From Acinetobacter variabilis (GTDB taxonomy: Bacteria > Pseudomonadota > Gammaproteobacteria > Pseudomonadales > Moraxellaceae), in assembly GCF_000369625.1 (NCBI RefSeq), contig NZ_KB850112.1, forward strand, positions 404,326-468,325: a stretch of 64,000 nt of DNA, given 5' to 3'. A program made the position numbers and the translations under genes. Positions 38,569 to 47,069 of this stretch are shown piece after piece. How positions within the stretch are numbered: the first letter of the stretch is position 1; every line of letters starts with the position of its first letter. The notes below the pieces were generated by a model. The model saw nothing but the letters and a program-made list of their open reading frames with translations. It had not been told where the DNA came from and ran no database searches.

Positions 38569-39597
38569 TTAATTGGCAAAGGGTAAGGTCCCTCTCTGAT
38601 CATGGACCTGTTCAAATGTACCTACACGGAGCCGTTCTTCAGGGCGCTGGAAATGTTTCTGACGCAACTGATCAACTGCCTGCTGTTTGGCATTTTCACT
38701 CAGGCCACTTTTTAGGATGTTATCCCGCTCGCCCAAGTAACGCATCACACTGGATTTCCAATTCGCACGTTCATCATCAAGTTTTTCCAGACGTTGGGTT
38801 GCTTCAGGCCCGACCAGATTCAGTCGCATCTGACGGATTTCTTCCGCAGAACCACCACGCGCTTTAATATCAGCCGTAAGTTTGCGTAGATCTTCCAGTT
38901 TATTCAGTTGCTCCAGGTTTTCTTGCCAGTCCTGCGGTAACTGTGCAAACAGTTCTTTTAGTTTCTGGGCTTTTTCTGCTTCGCTCAGTTTTTTATCCGC
39001 CATGACTGCCATACGGTCTAAGGTATATTCATGATAGGTATCTTCAGTGCCAAACAGTCCTTCAATTTCATAATCAGAGAAAAAGCGCTTACGCAGATTC
39101 TGGGTGCTGGCATAGATACTGCGGTAGTAAGCTGGATCTTCTTGATCCAGACCTACAGGTGAAGTCAGTTCTCCCAAACCTTGACGATACTGGATATAAC
39201 GGTTCCAAAGATCTAGAACTTGTGAGAGTGCAGGATCCTGATAATTTTGCTGAATATAAGCTTTAAAATCTCGCTGGATTTGTTCGAGGGTTTTTTCCCC
39301 GTACTGGGTAATAAAATATTCAAAACAGTTACTGGTCTGTTCATTGACAATCAGGCGATTGCTGACATCCATCTGCATCTGGCAATTAATTTCCGTATCC
39401 TGCTGGCTTGGACTCGGGAATATGTTATTTACGGGGCCATTAGCCAGTGCTGCTGCCTGTTGAGCGCTGCTTTCATTGGTGGATTGCGGGCCTGAGACAC
39501 GTGCCTGTGCTTCATCCCTAGGAGCCAGCCATAGAATCAGGGTAATCAAGCACAATACAATGAGCGCAATCACGATCCATAGTTTATATTTCTGCAT
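38569..39597 (-). CDS. lifO: Lipase-specific foldase (Lif, LipB)
   Basis: Lif is a steric chaperone anchored in the inner membrane that folds lipase in the periplasm before secretion. The 342-residue product has an N-terminal membrane segment (about 6-26), an Ala/Ser-rich linker, and the helical clamp. The conserved RxxFDY(x)LS motif appears in altered form as SNCFEYFITQYGE. The repeated RLxxLDxERANWxxxVxRYLxER-type helices follow. It lies upstream of the lipase genes, the order known for Acinetobacter lipBA, but 507 bases away. Confidence 0.88.
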   Translation of the reverse strand: MQKYKLWIVIALIVLCLITLILWLAPRDEAQARVSGPQSTNESSAQQAAALANGPVNNIFPSPSQQDTEINCQMQMDVSNRLIVNEQTSNCFEYFITQYGEKTLEQIQRDFKAYIQQNYQDPALSQVLDLWNRYIQYRQGLGELTSPVGLDQEDPAYYRSIYASTQNLRKRFFSDYEIEGLFGTEDTYHEYTLDRMAVMADKKLSEAEKAQKLKELFAQLPQDWQENLEQLNKLEDLRKLTADIKARGGSAEEIRQMRLNLVGPEATQRLEKLDDERANWKSSVMRYLGERDNILKSGLSENAKQQAVDQLRQKHFQRPEERLRVGTFEQVHDQRGTLPFAN

Positions 39598-39750
39598 ATC
39601 CTATGCACCTTTATTTTAATTATCGGATTATTTTAAATTTTGCATTCGGCAGGATAGGAGATATTGCACCTTATATGCTGTAGAAAAGTTGTAAATAATT
39701 GACAGGGGTTTTACCATTGCGCCAATTTATAAAATGTCTGACTTTTTGCC

Positions 39751-40656
39751 ATGAAATCCTCATCTCCTAAAATTCAGCGTCGTCATATCAGCGGTGTATT
39801 TCTATTAAATAAGCCTCTAGGCATCAGCTCGAATGCTGCATTGCAAAAAGTACGCTGGTTATATCGTGCGCAAAAAGCTGGACATACTGGTGCACTAGAT
39901 CCATTGGCATCCGGTCTTTTACCGATCTGTCTGGGTGAGGCGACCAAGTTTTCGCATTATCTGCTGGATTCAACTAAGCGTTACCAGACTACAGTTTTTC
40001 TAGGACATAGCACTACTACAGGTGATGTCGAAGGGGGAGTTCTGCTGGAAAAACCAGTCCCTGAACTGAATGAAGAGTTGATTCAGGAGACAATTGCCAA
40101 GTTTGTTGGTGAGATCCAGCAAGTGCCACCGATGTATTCGGCTCTGAAAAAGGAAGGTCGTCCGCTGTACGAGCTGGCGCGTAAGGGCATTGAGATCGAA
40201 CGTGAAGCACGTCCAATAACCATTTATGCAATTGAGCTTTTATCTTTTACTGAAAATAGTATTACGCTGGATGTGACCTGTTCCAAAGGCACTTATATCC
40301 GGGTACTCGGCGAAGATATTGCCAAAGCACTCGGTACCTATGGTCATCTGACGTATCTGCACCGGATTCAAACTGGTCATTTTGACCTTATTCCAAGCTA
40401 TACCATTGAATATCTGGAAAGCTTGACTGAGGCAGAACGTGAAGCGCTATTACTGCCAGCTTATGCACCGGTACAGCATTTCCCGCAGATTCAGGCTCCG
40501 GAAGGTCGTGCAGAATATTTTAGCCGAGGTATGGAAAGTAATATCGATCATCCGGCAGAGCCACAGGTGTTGGTCTTTGATGGTGAGAAATGCTTAGGCC
40601 TGGCTGAAATCACGGATAAAAAACGTCTGGTACCCAAACGTGTTCTTAATCTCTAG
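39751..40656 (+). CDS. truB: tRNA pseudouridine-55 synthase
   Basis: TruB isomerises U55 in the T-loop of tRNAs. The 301-residue product has the catalytic motif [14 protein letters not shown] with Asp50, the substrate-binding TTTGDVEG, and [14 protein letters not shown] further on. The first ten residues are basic. It is divergent from lifO across 153 bases, and is followed 15 bases later by a TSUP transporter. Unlike in many bacteria it is not linked to rbfA or rpsO here. Confidence 0.95.
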   Translation: MKSSSPKIQRRHISGVFLLNKPLGISSNAALQKVRWLYRAQKAGHTGALDPLASGLLPICLGEATKFSHYLLDSTKRYQTTVFLGHSTTTGDVEGGVLLEKPVPELNEELIQETIAKFVGEIQQVPPMYSALKKEGRPLYELARKGIEIEREARPITIYAIELLSFTENSITLDVTCSKGTYIRVLGEDIAKALGTYGHLTYLHRIQTGHFDLIPSYTIEYLESLTEAEREALLLPAYAPVQHFPQIQAPEGRAEYFSRGMESNIDHPAEPQVLVFDGEKCLGLAEITDKKRLVPKRVLNL

Positions 40657-40671
40657 GCGCGTTGAATAACA

Positions 40672-41439
40672 ATGGACATCGAGATTATCCTGAGTCTGGT
40701 GTTTTTTGCCTTTATGGCAGGAGCGATTGACGCTGCCGTCGGTGGTGGCGGTCTGATCCAGATCCCGGCAATTATGGGCAGTCTGCCGCAGTTACAACCT
40801 GCTACGGTATTTGGTACCAATAAGCTGGCCTCCATTTTTGGTACAGGCTCGGCTGCATTTTCCTATCTTAGACAGGTCAAACTGCCATGGGTCTTACTTG
40901 GTGTAATTGCGCTGTGCAGTTTTATTAGCTCATTTATTGGAGCAGCCAGTGTCACCTTGATTCCGGTGGATATTCTCAAGCCTTTTGTGTTGATCATGCT
41001 GATCGTGATTGCAATCTATACATTCATGAAAAAGCAGTTTGGTCGGGTACACGTCGAGCAAAAGCTGAATAAAAAGATGCTGATATTGGCAGCACTAGGC
41101 AGTCTGGCCATCGGTTTTTATGACGGAATTTTTGGCCCGGGGACAGGCAGTTTTTTTATCTTTTTCTTTATTCGTTATCTGAGTGTGGATTTCTTGCATG
41201 CCTCAGCACTATCGAAAATTGCCAATTTCACTACCAATCTTGCGGCACTGAGTTTCTTTATTCCTACAGGTCATGTGCTATTTCTGGTGGGCGCCATGAT
41301 GGCGGCTGCTAATATTTGCGGTTCGCTGTTGGGTGTTAAACTGGCCTTTAAATATGGCAGCGGTTTTATCCGGATTCTGTTTCTGATCCTGGTCAGTTTG
41401 CTGATTTGCCGTATGACTTATCAGATGTTTTTAGCCTAA
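40672..41439 (+). CDS. TSUP (TauE/SafE) family membrane transporter
   Basis: TSUP proteins move sulfite, sulfonates or other small organosulfur anions across the inner membrane. The 255-residue product has about eight membrane segments in two homologous halves. The repeated family motif appears as GAIDAAVGGGGLIQIPA near residue 17 and GFYDGIFGPGTGSFF near 147. The ATG lies 15 bases after truB, so it is probably transcribed with it. Substrate cannot be told from sequence. Confidence 0.85.
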   Translation: MDIEIILSLVFFAFMAGAIDAAVGGGGLIQIPAIMGSLPQLQPATVFGTNKLASIFGTGSAAFSYLRQVKLPWVLLGVIALCSFISSFIGAASVTLIPVDILKPFVLIMLIVIAIYTFMKKQFGRVHVEQKLNKKMLILAALGSLAIGFYDGIFGPGTGSFFIFFFIRYLSVDFLHASALSKIANFTTNLAALSFFIPTGHVLFLVGAMMAAANICGSLLGVKLAFKYGSGFIRILFLILVSLLICRMTYQMFLA

Positions 41440-41566
41440 AAATAGATGTAAACTATTCTCAATATTAAAGTTTTTTATACAAATTCGCCTTATAAATATT
41501 CCTGACCATTTGCCGGTTTCACTCTATGCTGGAGCAAAGGCATGACAAAAACAGGAGAACAATTAC

Positions 41567-42034
41567 ATGACCACCATTTTTGAAGCATTAAGGGAAAGTC
41601 ATGAAATCCAGCGTGATCTGGCAGAAAAATTACTGCAAACTTCGGGGGATTCACCGGAACGTCGTGAGTTGTTCAAGCAGCTGAAGAATGAACTGTTTGC
41701 GCATGAAACGGCAGAAGACCGTTACTTTTATATTCCTTTGATGATGACAGATCCCGGCTTGAATATTACCCGTCACGCCTTGGCAGAACATCATGAAATG
41801 GATGAAATGATTGAGGAACTGACTGAAACTGAATTTAGTAGCCCTAGCTGGATTGCAATTGCCAAGAGACTCTCAGATAAGGTTCATCATCATTTGAAAG
41901 AAGAAGAGCATGCTTTCTTCCAGCAGGCTGGGAAAATTCTGGGAGATGAACAAAAACAGGCTTTAGCGGATCAGTACAAAACTGAATATCAGCGTTATAA
42001 AGAAATGAAAAAAGACATGCTGGTTAAAAGCTAA
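41567..42034 (+). CDS. Hemerythrin-like HHE domain protein
   Basis: HHE proteins bind a diiron centre and serve in oxygen or nitric oxide sensing, or iron-sulfur repair. The 155-residue product is all helical, with the HHE ligand pattern: HEIQRDLAEKLL, KNELFAHETAEDRYFYIPLM, ALAEHHEMDEMIEEL and DKVHHHLKEEEHAFFQQ. AGGAGAAC precedes the ATG. It stands alone before a bidirectional terminator. The exact role is unknown. Confidence 0.85.
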   Translation: MTTIFEALRESHEIQRDLAEKLLQTSGDSPERRELFKQLKNELFAHETAEDRYFYIPLMMTDPGLNITRHALAEHHEMDEMIEELTETEFSSPSWIAIAKRLSDKVHHHLKEEEHAFFQQAGKILGDEQKQALADQYKTEYQRYKEMKKDMLVKS

Positions 42035-42055
42035 TATTGAAATTCAAATTTTCAT

Positions 42056-42088
42056 GATAAAAAAGATGGCCAGAGTGCCATCTTTTTT
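42056..42088. terminator. Bidirectional terminator after the hemerythrin gene
   Basis: AAAAGATGGC (42061-42070) and GCCATCTTTT (42077-42086) around CAGAGT, with further A and T runs. It serves convergent genes. Confidence 0.92.
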
Positions 42089-42095
42089 TATTTAT

Positions 42096-42980
42096 TCAGC
42101 TTTCTATTTTCCGGGTTTTATATTGCTGCCGTGCTTCCCGCATAGTCACGCCAACTGAAGCCAGCATAATACAAACCAGTGCGACCGTTTGAAGTAGCGT
42201 AATTTTTTCACCCAGCAAGATAAAACCTACTAGTGCTGCCAGAGCTGGAGAAAGACTGGAAAGCGTGCCGTAACTGGTTTTATTCAAGTGCTGGAGCGCT
42301 TTTAAATCCAGTGCATAAGGAATGGCGGTTGCCAGTACTGCAATGGTAATGGCCTTGCCCCAATATTGAGTATCAATCAAAGCAGAGGCGTTGTTATATA
42401 GTCCGATTGGTAGCAAACACAGGGCTGAAATACTGATGGCAATCGTCAGTGCATGCATTCCGATATTTTGTTGTACCACGCGTTGCCCAAAATAGATATA
42501 TAGGGCCCAGCAGAGGCCAGCTCCTAGGGCACACGCTGCACCAAGCAGGTCAAAGTTACTGCGATTGGCTTCCCCCCATGGCACCATCAGCACAATGCCT
42601 GAAATTGCCAATAACACCCAGCCATAATCCTTGCGGTTCTGAATCGAAATTAAGGCCAAACCTAGTGGGCCAATAAATTCTAGTCCGACTGCAATTCCTT
42701 GCGGGAGTTTCCCGAGCGACATATAGAACAGAATATTCATCACGCCCAGAGAAGCACTATAGCAGAGCAGATCCCGCCATTTCAGGAATTGTAAACGTCG
42801 AATAACTTTCCAGGAACGGAACATGACACAGACAATAATGGCGGCAAAGCAGAGTCTTAAAATAGTGACGGTGATCGGGTCAAGCACCAGAAAAAGTTGC
42901 TTGGCGAAGGATGCACTGATCTGGTATGAAGTCATGGAGAGAACCATGTACAACACAGCAAGAAGTTGGAGGTTTGGCAT
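42096..42980 (-). CDS. EamA/DMT family exporter, RhtA-like, copy 1
   Basis: The 294-residue product has ten membrane segments in two EamA repeats. The RhtA-like stretch LPQGIAVGLEFIGPLGLAL follows the first repeat, and LKALQHLNKTSYGTLSSLSPALAALVGFILLGE lies in the second. RhtA of E. coli exports threonine and homoserine; similar function is possible but unproven. It closely resembles the exporter at 44508-45374, on the same strand, with an unrelated lipoprotein gene between them. A 7-base inverted repeat lies just upstream. Confidence 0.84.
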   Translation of the reverse strand: MPNLQLLAVLYMVLSMTSYQISASFAKQLFLVLDPITVTILRLCFAAIIVCVMFRSWKVIRRLQFLKWRDLLCYSASLGVMNILFYMSLGKLPQGIAVGLEFIGPLGLALISIQNRKDYGWVLLAISGIVLMVPWGEANRSNFDLLGAACALGAGLCWALYIYFGQRVVQQNIGMHALTIAISISALCLLPIGLYNNASALIDTQYWGKAITIAVLATAIPYALDLKALQHLNKTSYGTLSSLSPALAALVGFILLGEKITLLQTVALVCIMLASVGVTMREARQQYKTRKIES

Positions 42981-43312
42981 GGGAGAAACTACTTATACCA
43001 GAAGGGTATAATCGAGATACAGAAGAAAGCGGAAGTATATCAAACTGGTTAATTTTTGATGAGTAGTGCAGAAGAATATTTTGTGAATGCGAAGCGGATT
43101 TTGGATCAGTGAATTTGAATTTTTGATTTCGTCCCCCACCGAAAAAATTAAATTCATAATGAATTATTGATGAGATTGTGGTTACAAATTAATCAATTTT
43201 TAATTTGATCTTAATTTTATATTTATTAAAATGGCTTAGACCTCATGGTTTGGGTCAACTTTAAAATAACAATGAAAAATAAAACGATGAAAAAATAATA
43301 AGGTAGATAATA
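42981..43312. other. Intergenic region between exporter copy 1 and the lipoprotein
   Basis: No gene was found. TTATACC (42993-42999) and GGTATAA (43005-43011) form an operator-like inverted repeat 13 bases upstream of the exporter start. The rest is AT-rich with no recognised promoter. Confidence 0.5.
42993..43011 (-). promoter_or_regulatory. Operator-like inverted repeat upstream of exporter copy 1
   Basis: TTATACC-AGAAG-GGTATAA is a perfect 7-base inverted repeat with a 5-base centre. Its position suggests a repressor site between promoter and start codon. The cognate regulator is not in the window. Confidence 0.4.
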
Positions 43313-44461
43313 ATGAAATTAAGATTACTCTCTTGTGCTGTCTTGAGCCTTATGCTGACTGCGTGTGGTGGCTCTGATTCTGATAATAACGAGCCAGTCG
43401 CAGGTCAACCCACCCCAACCAATCCTGGTAATCCGAGCAATCCTGGAACTCCAGATAATGGTGATGGAACATCAGATATAATTTCTGAATTCTATACCTA
43501 TCAGTTCAACCTGCCGAATATTGATGCTTCAGATATGGAGTCGGAAAAGCTTCTATTGGCCAGTCATAAAAATAAAATTACTGACGGCATCTTGTATGCA
43601 GATGATAACCGGGCTGTTGATACTGAATATGATCTTGATGAAGACATGACTTTCCCAGTTTATGTTACAGAGAAAGGCGTATTCCCTGCAGATCGTGCCC
43701 GTACAGCATTAGGTTATAAACTGGAAAAAGTACTGGAAAATACTTCTGAACAATTTACTAGTCGTCCCGTCACTATTCCGGAAAATAACATCAGCAATCA
43801 TCGACACCTGGAGTGGTACGACCTGTCAGGTAAAGCCTTAACTGAACGTACCAATATTGCTATCGTGAAGATGTATGACGATACCGAAACCAGAGTTTTC
43901 TTTAATACTGATACTACCGATGCTGAACGTAAATATTATAATCAGTTTGCTACCAATTTTGTCGGTTTGCAGAAGGCGCGTACTTTCCCGAACGGATCTA
44001 AATGTTTCCGTATTCTGGCAGAACATCCTGAGGAAGAATTTATTGAATTTGATCCGGATATCAAAACTGGCTATCGTACACTGGCTGAATGGCAGACAGG
44101 CGAGTCTGTTCAAGAGATGGCGAAAACCATTTTAGATGGTACGATGGCTAACCTGAAATTTAAAAAGGCCGAATATAAAGACGATGCGCAGCAATATTAC
44201 AAATACTTTGGGGCGATCGAATATCAGGGTGAAATTTATTCCAGTACTTTCTCGGAACATGGGGAGCATATTGATCATGCCGATTATATTGCTCAGGCAA
44301 GAAAAGCTGCCTTGGATAACTTAAGGGAAGAGGGTGCAACTCCTCTAATGCTCAAATGGACAGATTACCTGTATGACCATCTTGCTTCGGCATGTGAAGG
44401 CTATAATGTGACAGCAGCTACTGCATTAAATACAGCTATTAAAGATGCAGCGCCACGCTAA
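43313..44461 (+). CDS. Predicted lipoprotein of unknown function
   Basis: I do not recognise this 382-residue protein. It has a lipoprotein signal peptide with lipobox LTAC (Cys18), then a Pro/Asn/Gly-rich linker with repeated NPG units (TNPGNPSNPGTPDNG), and a globular region rich in Asp, Glu and Tyr from about residue 55. Two further Cys (KCF and SACEG) could pair. The acidic composition suggests metal or carbohydrate binding, but no motif supports that. It lies between two RhtA-like exporter genes read from the other strand. Confidence 0.75.
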   Translation: MKLRLLSCAVLSLMLTACGGSDSDNNEPVAGQPTPTNPGNPSNPGTPDNGDGTSDIISEFYTYQFNLPNIDASDMESEKLLLASHKNKITDGILYADDNRAVDTEYDLDEDMTFPVYVTEKGVFPADRARTALGYKLEKVLENTSEQFTSRPVTIPENNISNHRHLEWYDLSGKALTERTNIAIVKMYDDTETRVFFNTDTTDAERKYYNQFATNFVGLQKARTFPNGSKCFRILAEHPEEEFIEFDPDIKTGYRTLAEWQTGESVQEMAKTILDGTMANLKFKKAEYKDDAQQYYKYFGAIEYQGEIYSSTFSEHGEHIDHADYIAQARKAALDNLREEGATPLMLKWTDYLYDHLASACEGYNVTAATALNTAIKDAAPR

Positions 44462-44479
44462 AATTAAATCAATCATCTT

Positions 44480-44506
44480 AAAAAAGGCGCTTGAGCGCCT
44501 TTTTTA
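44480..44506. terminator. Bidirectional terminator after the lipoprotein gene
   Basis: AAAAAAGGCGC, TTGA, GCGCCTTTTTT: a perfect stem between convergent genes. Confidence 0.93.
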
Positions 44507-44507
44507 T

Positions 44508-45374
44508 TTAATGCTTTCTTCTTTGTGTGGTCACCGTACAGCCAATCGACGCACTGATAATAGTGGCCAGTGCCAGCCATTGCGTCCAAAATAAAGTCTC
44601 GCCTAAGAATACGAAACCGGAGAGTGCTGCAACCGCAGGTTCCAGGCTCATTAGAGTGCCAAAACTCAAAGCAGTTAAATTACGCAGTGCAATCATTTCC
44701 AAAGTAAAGGGTAAGGCACTAGCAAGAGCAGCCAAAATAACAAAATACATGAGGCTACTTGGTTCAAACACATGAGCAGGCATTCCCGCGAACAGGGCAA
44801 TCGGCATCAGCACTAGCATGCCCACAAACATGCCCAGACACACGGTATGATTCCCTGATACACCAGAAGGTTTTTGTCCGGCCACGATATATAGTGCCCA
44901 ACAGGAACCCGCGCCTAAGGCTAACAGGATGCCAATCGGGTCAAGCGGCTGTGCAGTCTGATCAAAGGGAAACAACAGCACCAGCCCCAGAATTGCCAGT
45001 CCGACCCAGATAAAATCAAACTTCTGCCGGGCATGAAAAAGCGCAACACTTAAGGGCCCAATAAATTCAAAAGAAACTGCAATACCAAGTGGCAGGCGAT
45101 CAATCGCCAGATAAAACAGCATATTCATGCCAGCTAATGCCAAGCCATAGCTGATAATGGCTGGCCATTTGACCTGACGGAAATTGATCTGCCAGACTTT
45201 AAAAATGAGTGCCAGAATTAATGCACCAAGAAGTAGGCGCATTGTGGAAACAGTCAAGATCGGGAACTGGCCAAACAGATATTTGGCAAAGGAGCCGCTG
45301 CTCTGCATGCTGATCATCGCGATCAGCAGAATCAGCGGCGCTTGCACCATAGGTGCAATTTTAAGATTTGGCAT
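44508..45374 (-). CDS. EamA/DMT family exporter, RhtA-like, copy 2
   Basis: The 288-residue product has ten membrane segments and the RhtA-like LPLGIAVSFEFIGPLSVALF stretch. It starts MPNLKIA, close to MPNLQLL in copy 1, and shares ILLALGAGSCWALYIVAGQ with GAACALGAGLCWALYIYFGQ there. The two are diverged paralogues. Amino acid export is the likeliest role. It lies upstream of the serA terminator on the same strand. Confidence 0.85.
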   Translation of the reverse strand: MPNLKIAPMVQAPLILLIAMISMQSSGSFAKYLFGQFPILTVSTMRLLLGALILALIFKVWQINFRQVKWPAIISYGLALAGMNMLFYLAIDRLPLGIAVSFEFIGPLSVALFHARQKFDFIWVGLAILGLVLLFPFDQTAQPLDPIGILLALGAGSCWALYIVAGQKPSGVSGNHTVCLGMFVGMLVLMPIALFAGMPAHVFEPSSLMYFVILAALASALPFTLEMIALRNLTALSFGTLMSLEPAVAALSGFVFLGETLFWTQWLALATIISASIGCTVTTQRRKH

Positions 45375-45454
45375 GACTAAATTTGTTTCGATTTCTCGAA
45401 GAGCGGAAGAGCAGCATCAGCTGAGTAGGCTTAAAAATAAAAACCTTTAAGCAA

Positions 45455-45490
45455 TAAAAAAAACCACAGCCCGAAGACTGTGGCTTTTTA
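45455..45490 (-). terminator. Terminator after serA
   Basis: On the minus strand CCACAG and CTGTGG arms (45464-45469 and 45478-45483) are followed by a run of eight T. It lies 11 bases after the serA stop. Confidence 0.88.
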
Positions 45491-45500
45491 AAAACCTGAA

Positions 45501-46733
45501 TTAGAACAATACGCGAACGCGAATTGTACCTTCAAGGTTGTGTAGAGTATCGAGTGCTTCTTGAGAGGCAGTTGCGTCTACATCCATCACCAGGTAACCC
45601 ACATCGCCTTTGGTCATTAAAGTCTGACCAGAGATGTTGATGCCGTGTTCAGCAAACAGATTGTTGATCTTAGACAACACACCCGGAATGTTTTTGTGGA
45701 TGTGAAGCAGACGGTGTTTACCTTCAGTTAATGGAAGCGCGATTTCTGGGAAGTTCACCGCAGAAAGCGTCATACCTTTATCTGAATAAGCCACAAATTT
45801 CTCAGCAACTTCCAGACCGATGTTCGCCTGAGCTTCCATGGTAGAACCGCCCACGTGTGGAGTCAGGATCACATTTGGAATGTTGCGTAGTGGAGAAACG
45901 AATTCTTCGCCATTTGCTTTAGGCTCTTTCGGGAATACGTCAACCGCAGCACCTGCAAGGTGGCCAGATTTCAACGCTTCAGCCAGATCTTCGATCACAA
46001 CACATGTACCACGTGCCGCATTGATGAAGATTGAACCTTCTTTCATTTGCGCGAATTGTTCTTTGGTCATGAAGTTACGTGTAGACGGAACATCAGGAAC
46101 GTGAATAGAAACAACATCGGCATTTGCAAGAAGTTCGCCCATTGTGCCGACCTGACGTGCATTACCGAGTGGTAATTTAGTCACTGTGTCGAAATAGATC
46201 ACTTTCATACCCAGGCTTTCAGCAAGGACAGAAAGTTGTGAACCAATTGAACCGTAACCAACGATACCTAAAGTCTTACCACGAGTTTCAAACGAACCTA
46301 CAGCAGATTTGTTCCAGCCGCCTGCATGTGTATCTGTAGATTTTTCAGGTACACGGCGAAGCAAAAGAATCGCTTCAGCAAGTACAAGTTCAGCAACCGA
46401 ACGTGTATTTGAATATGGTGCGTTGAATACCGGAATACCGCGACGCATTGCTGCATCCAGATTCACTTGGTTGGTACCGATACAGAAACAACCTACCGCG
46501 ATCAGTTTGTTCGCAGCTTCAAACACTTCTTCAGTGAGCTGAGTACGGGAACGGATACCAATGAAGTGTGCATCTTTAATCGCTTCTTTCAGTGCTTCAC
46601 CCTCAAGCGCTGTTTTGCGATAGTCGATATTGGTATATCCAGCTGCATTCAATGTGTCGATTGCGTTCTGGTGAACACCTTCTAACAATAGAAAACGGAT
46701 TTTATCTTTAGGTAGAGATAGATGTTGGCTCAT
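45501..46733 (-). CDS. serA: D-3-phosphoglycerate dehydrogenase
   Basis: SerA oxidises 3-phosphoglycerate, the first step to serine; the E. coli enzyme also reduces 2-oxoglutarate to D-2-hydroxyglutarate. The 410-residue product has the NAD-binding GIVGYGSIGSQLSVLAESLG, catalytic Arg in INAARGTCVV, and the Glu/His pair in DVFPKEP and TPHVGGST. A C-terminal ACT domain (about 335-410) carries the serine feedback site, ending TIRVRVLF. Length equals the E. coli type. It is divergent from a D-2-hydroxyglutarate dehydrogenase-like gene. Confidence 0.96.
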   Translation of the reverse strand: MSQHLSLPKDKIRFLLLEGVHQNAIDTLNAAGYTNIDYRKTALEGEALKEAIKDAHFIGIRSRTQLTEEVFEAANKLIAVGCFCIGTNQVNLDAAMRRGIPVFNAPYSNTRSVAELVLAEAILLLRRVPEKSTDTHAGGWNKSAVGSFETRGKTLGIVGYGSIGSQLSVLAESLGMKVIYFDTVTKLPLGNARQVGTMGELLANADVVSIHVPDVPSTRNFMTKEQFAQMKEGSIFINAARGTCVVIEDLAEALKSGHLAGAAVDVFPKEPKANGEEFVSPLRNIPNVILTPHVGGSTMEAQANIGLEVAEKFVAYSDKGMTLSAVNFPEIALPLTEGKHRLLHIHKNIPGVLSKINNLFAEHGINISGQTLMTKGDVGYLVMDVDATASQEALDTLHNLEGTIRVRVLF

Positions 46734-47069
46734 TACGGCTCCGCTACAAAGGCCAAATTTAGTCGCCGTATAATAGCACAGGAATGGAGCGGTTATACAT
46801 TTCCTTGATGACTACAATATCAGCTATTTTTGCAAGTGATAGTAGTGAAAATGATAGAACTGGTTGAATTAAACTATCATTTTCAAAGGTATATTATCAA
46901 AATTGTCATTTTTTAAGGGAAAGCCCCAAAAATAGCTTATAATACTGCGCCATGCTGTTTAAGCTGCCAGTTTTGGTGCTTTAATTATCATGTTTCGCCT
47001 GCTTTGTATACAGGTTTTAATGCCTGAAAAATATACGAATAAACCGGCGAGGTCTCTCTTGTTTAATTC
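46734..47069. other. 336-base divergent intergenic region, serA to FAD oxidase
   Basis: No gene was found. It must carry both promoters. TATAAT at 46938-46943 is a good -10 element for the rightward gene, though no -35 element lies at the usual distance. ACTATCATTTTCAAAG lies near 46871 and a related TAGTGAAAATGATAG near 46841, forming an inverted pair around GAACTGGTTGAATT. Confidence 0.5.

Noticed and set aside
39699..39735. TTGACA and TATAAA as a truB promoter
   Set aside because: Both elements exist but are about 23 bases apart, too far for a standard sigma-70 promoter.
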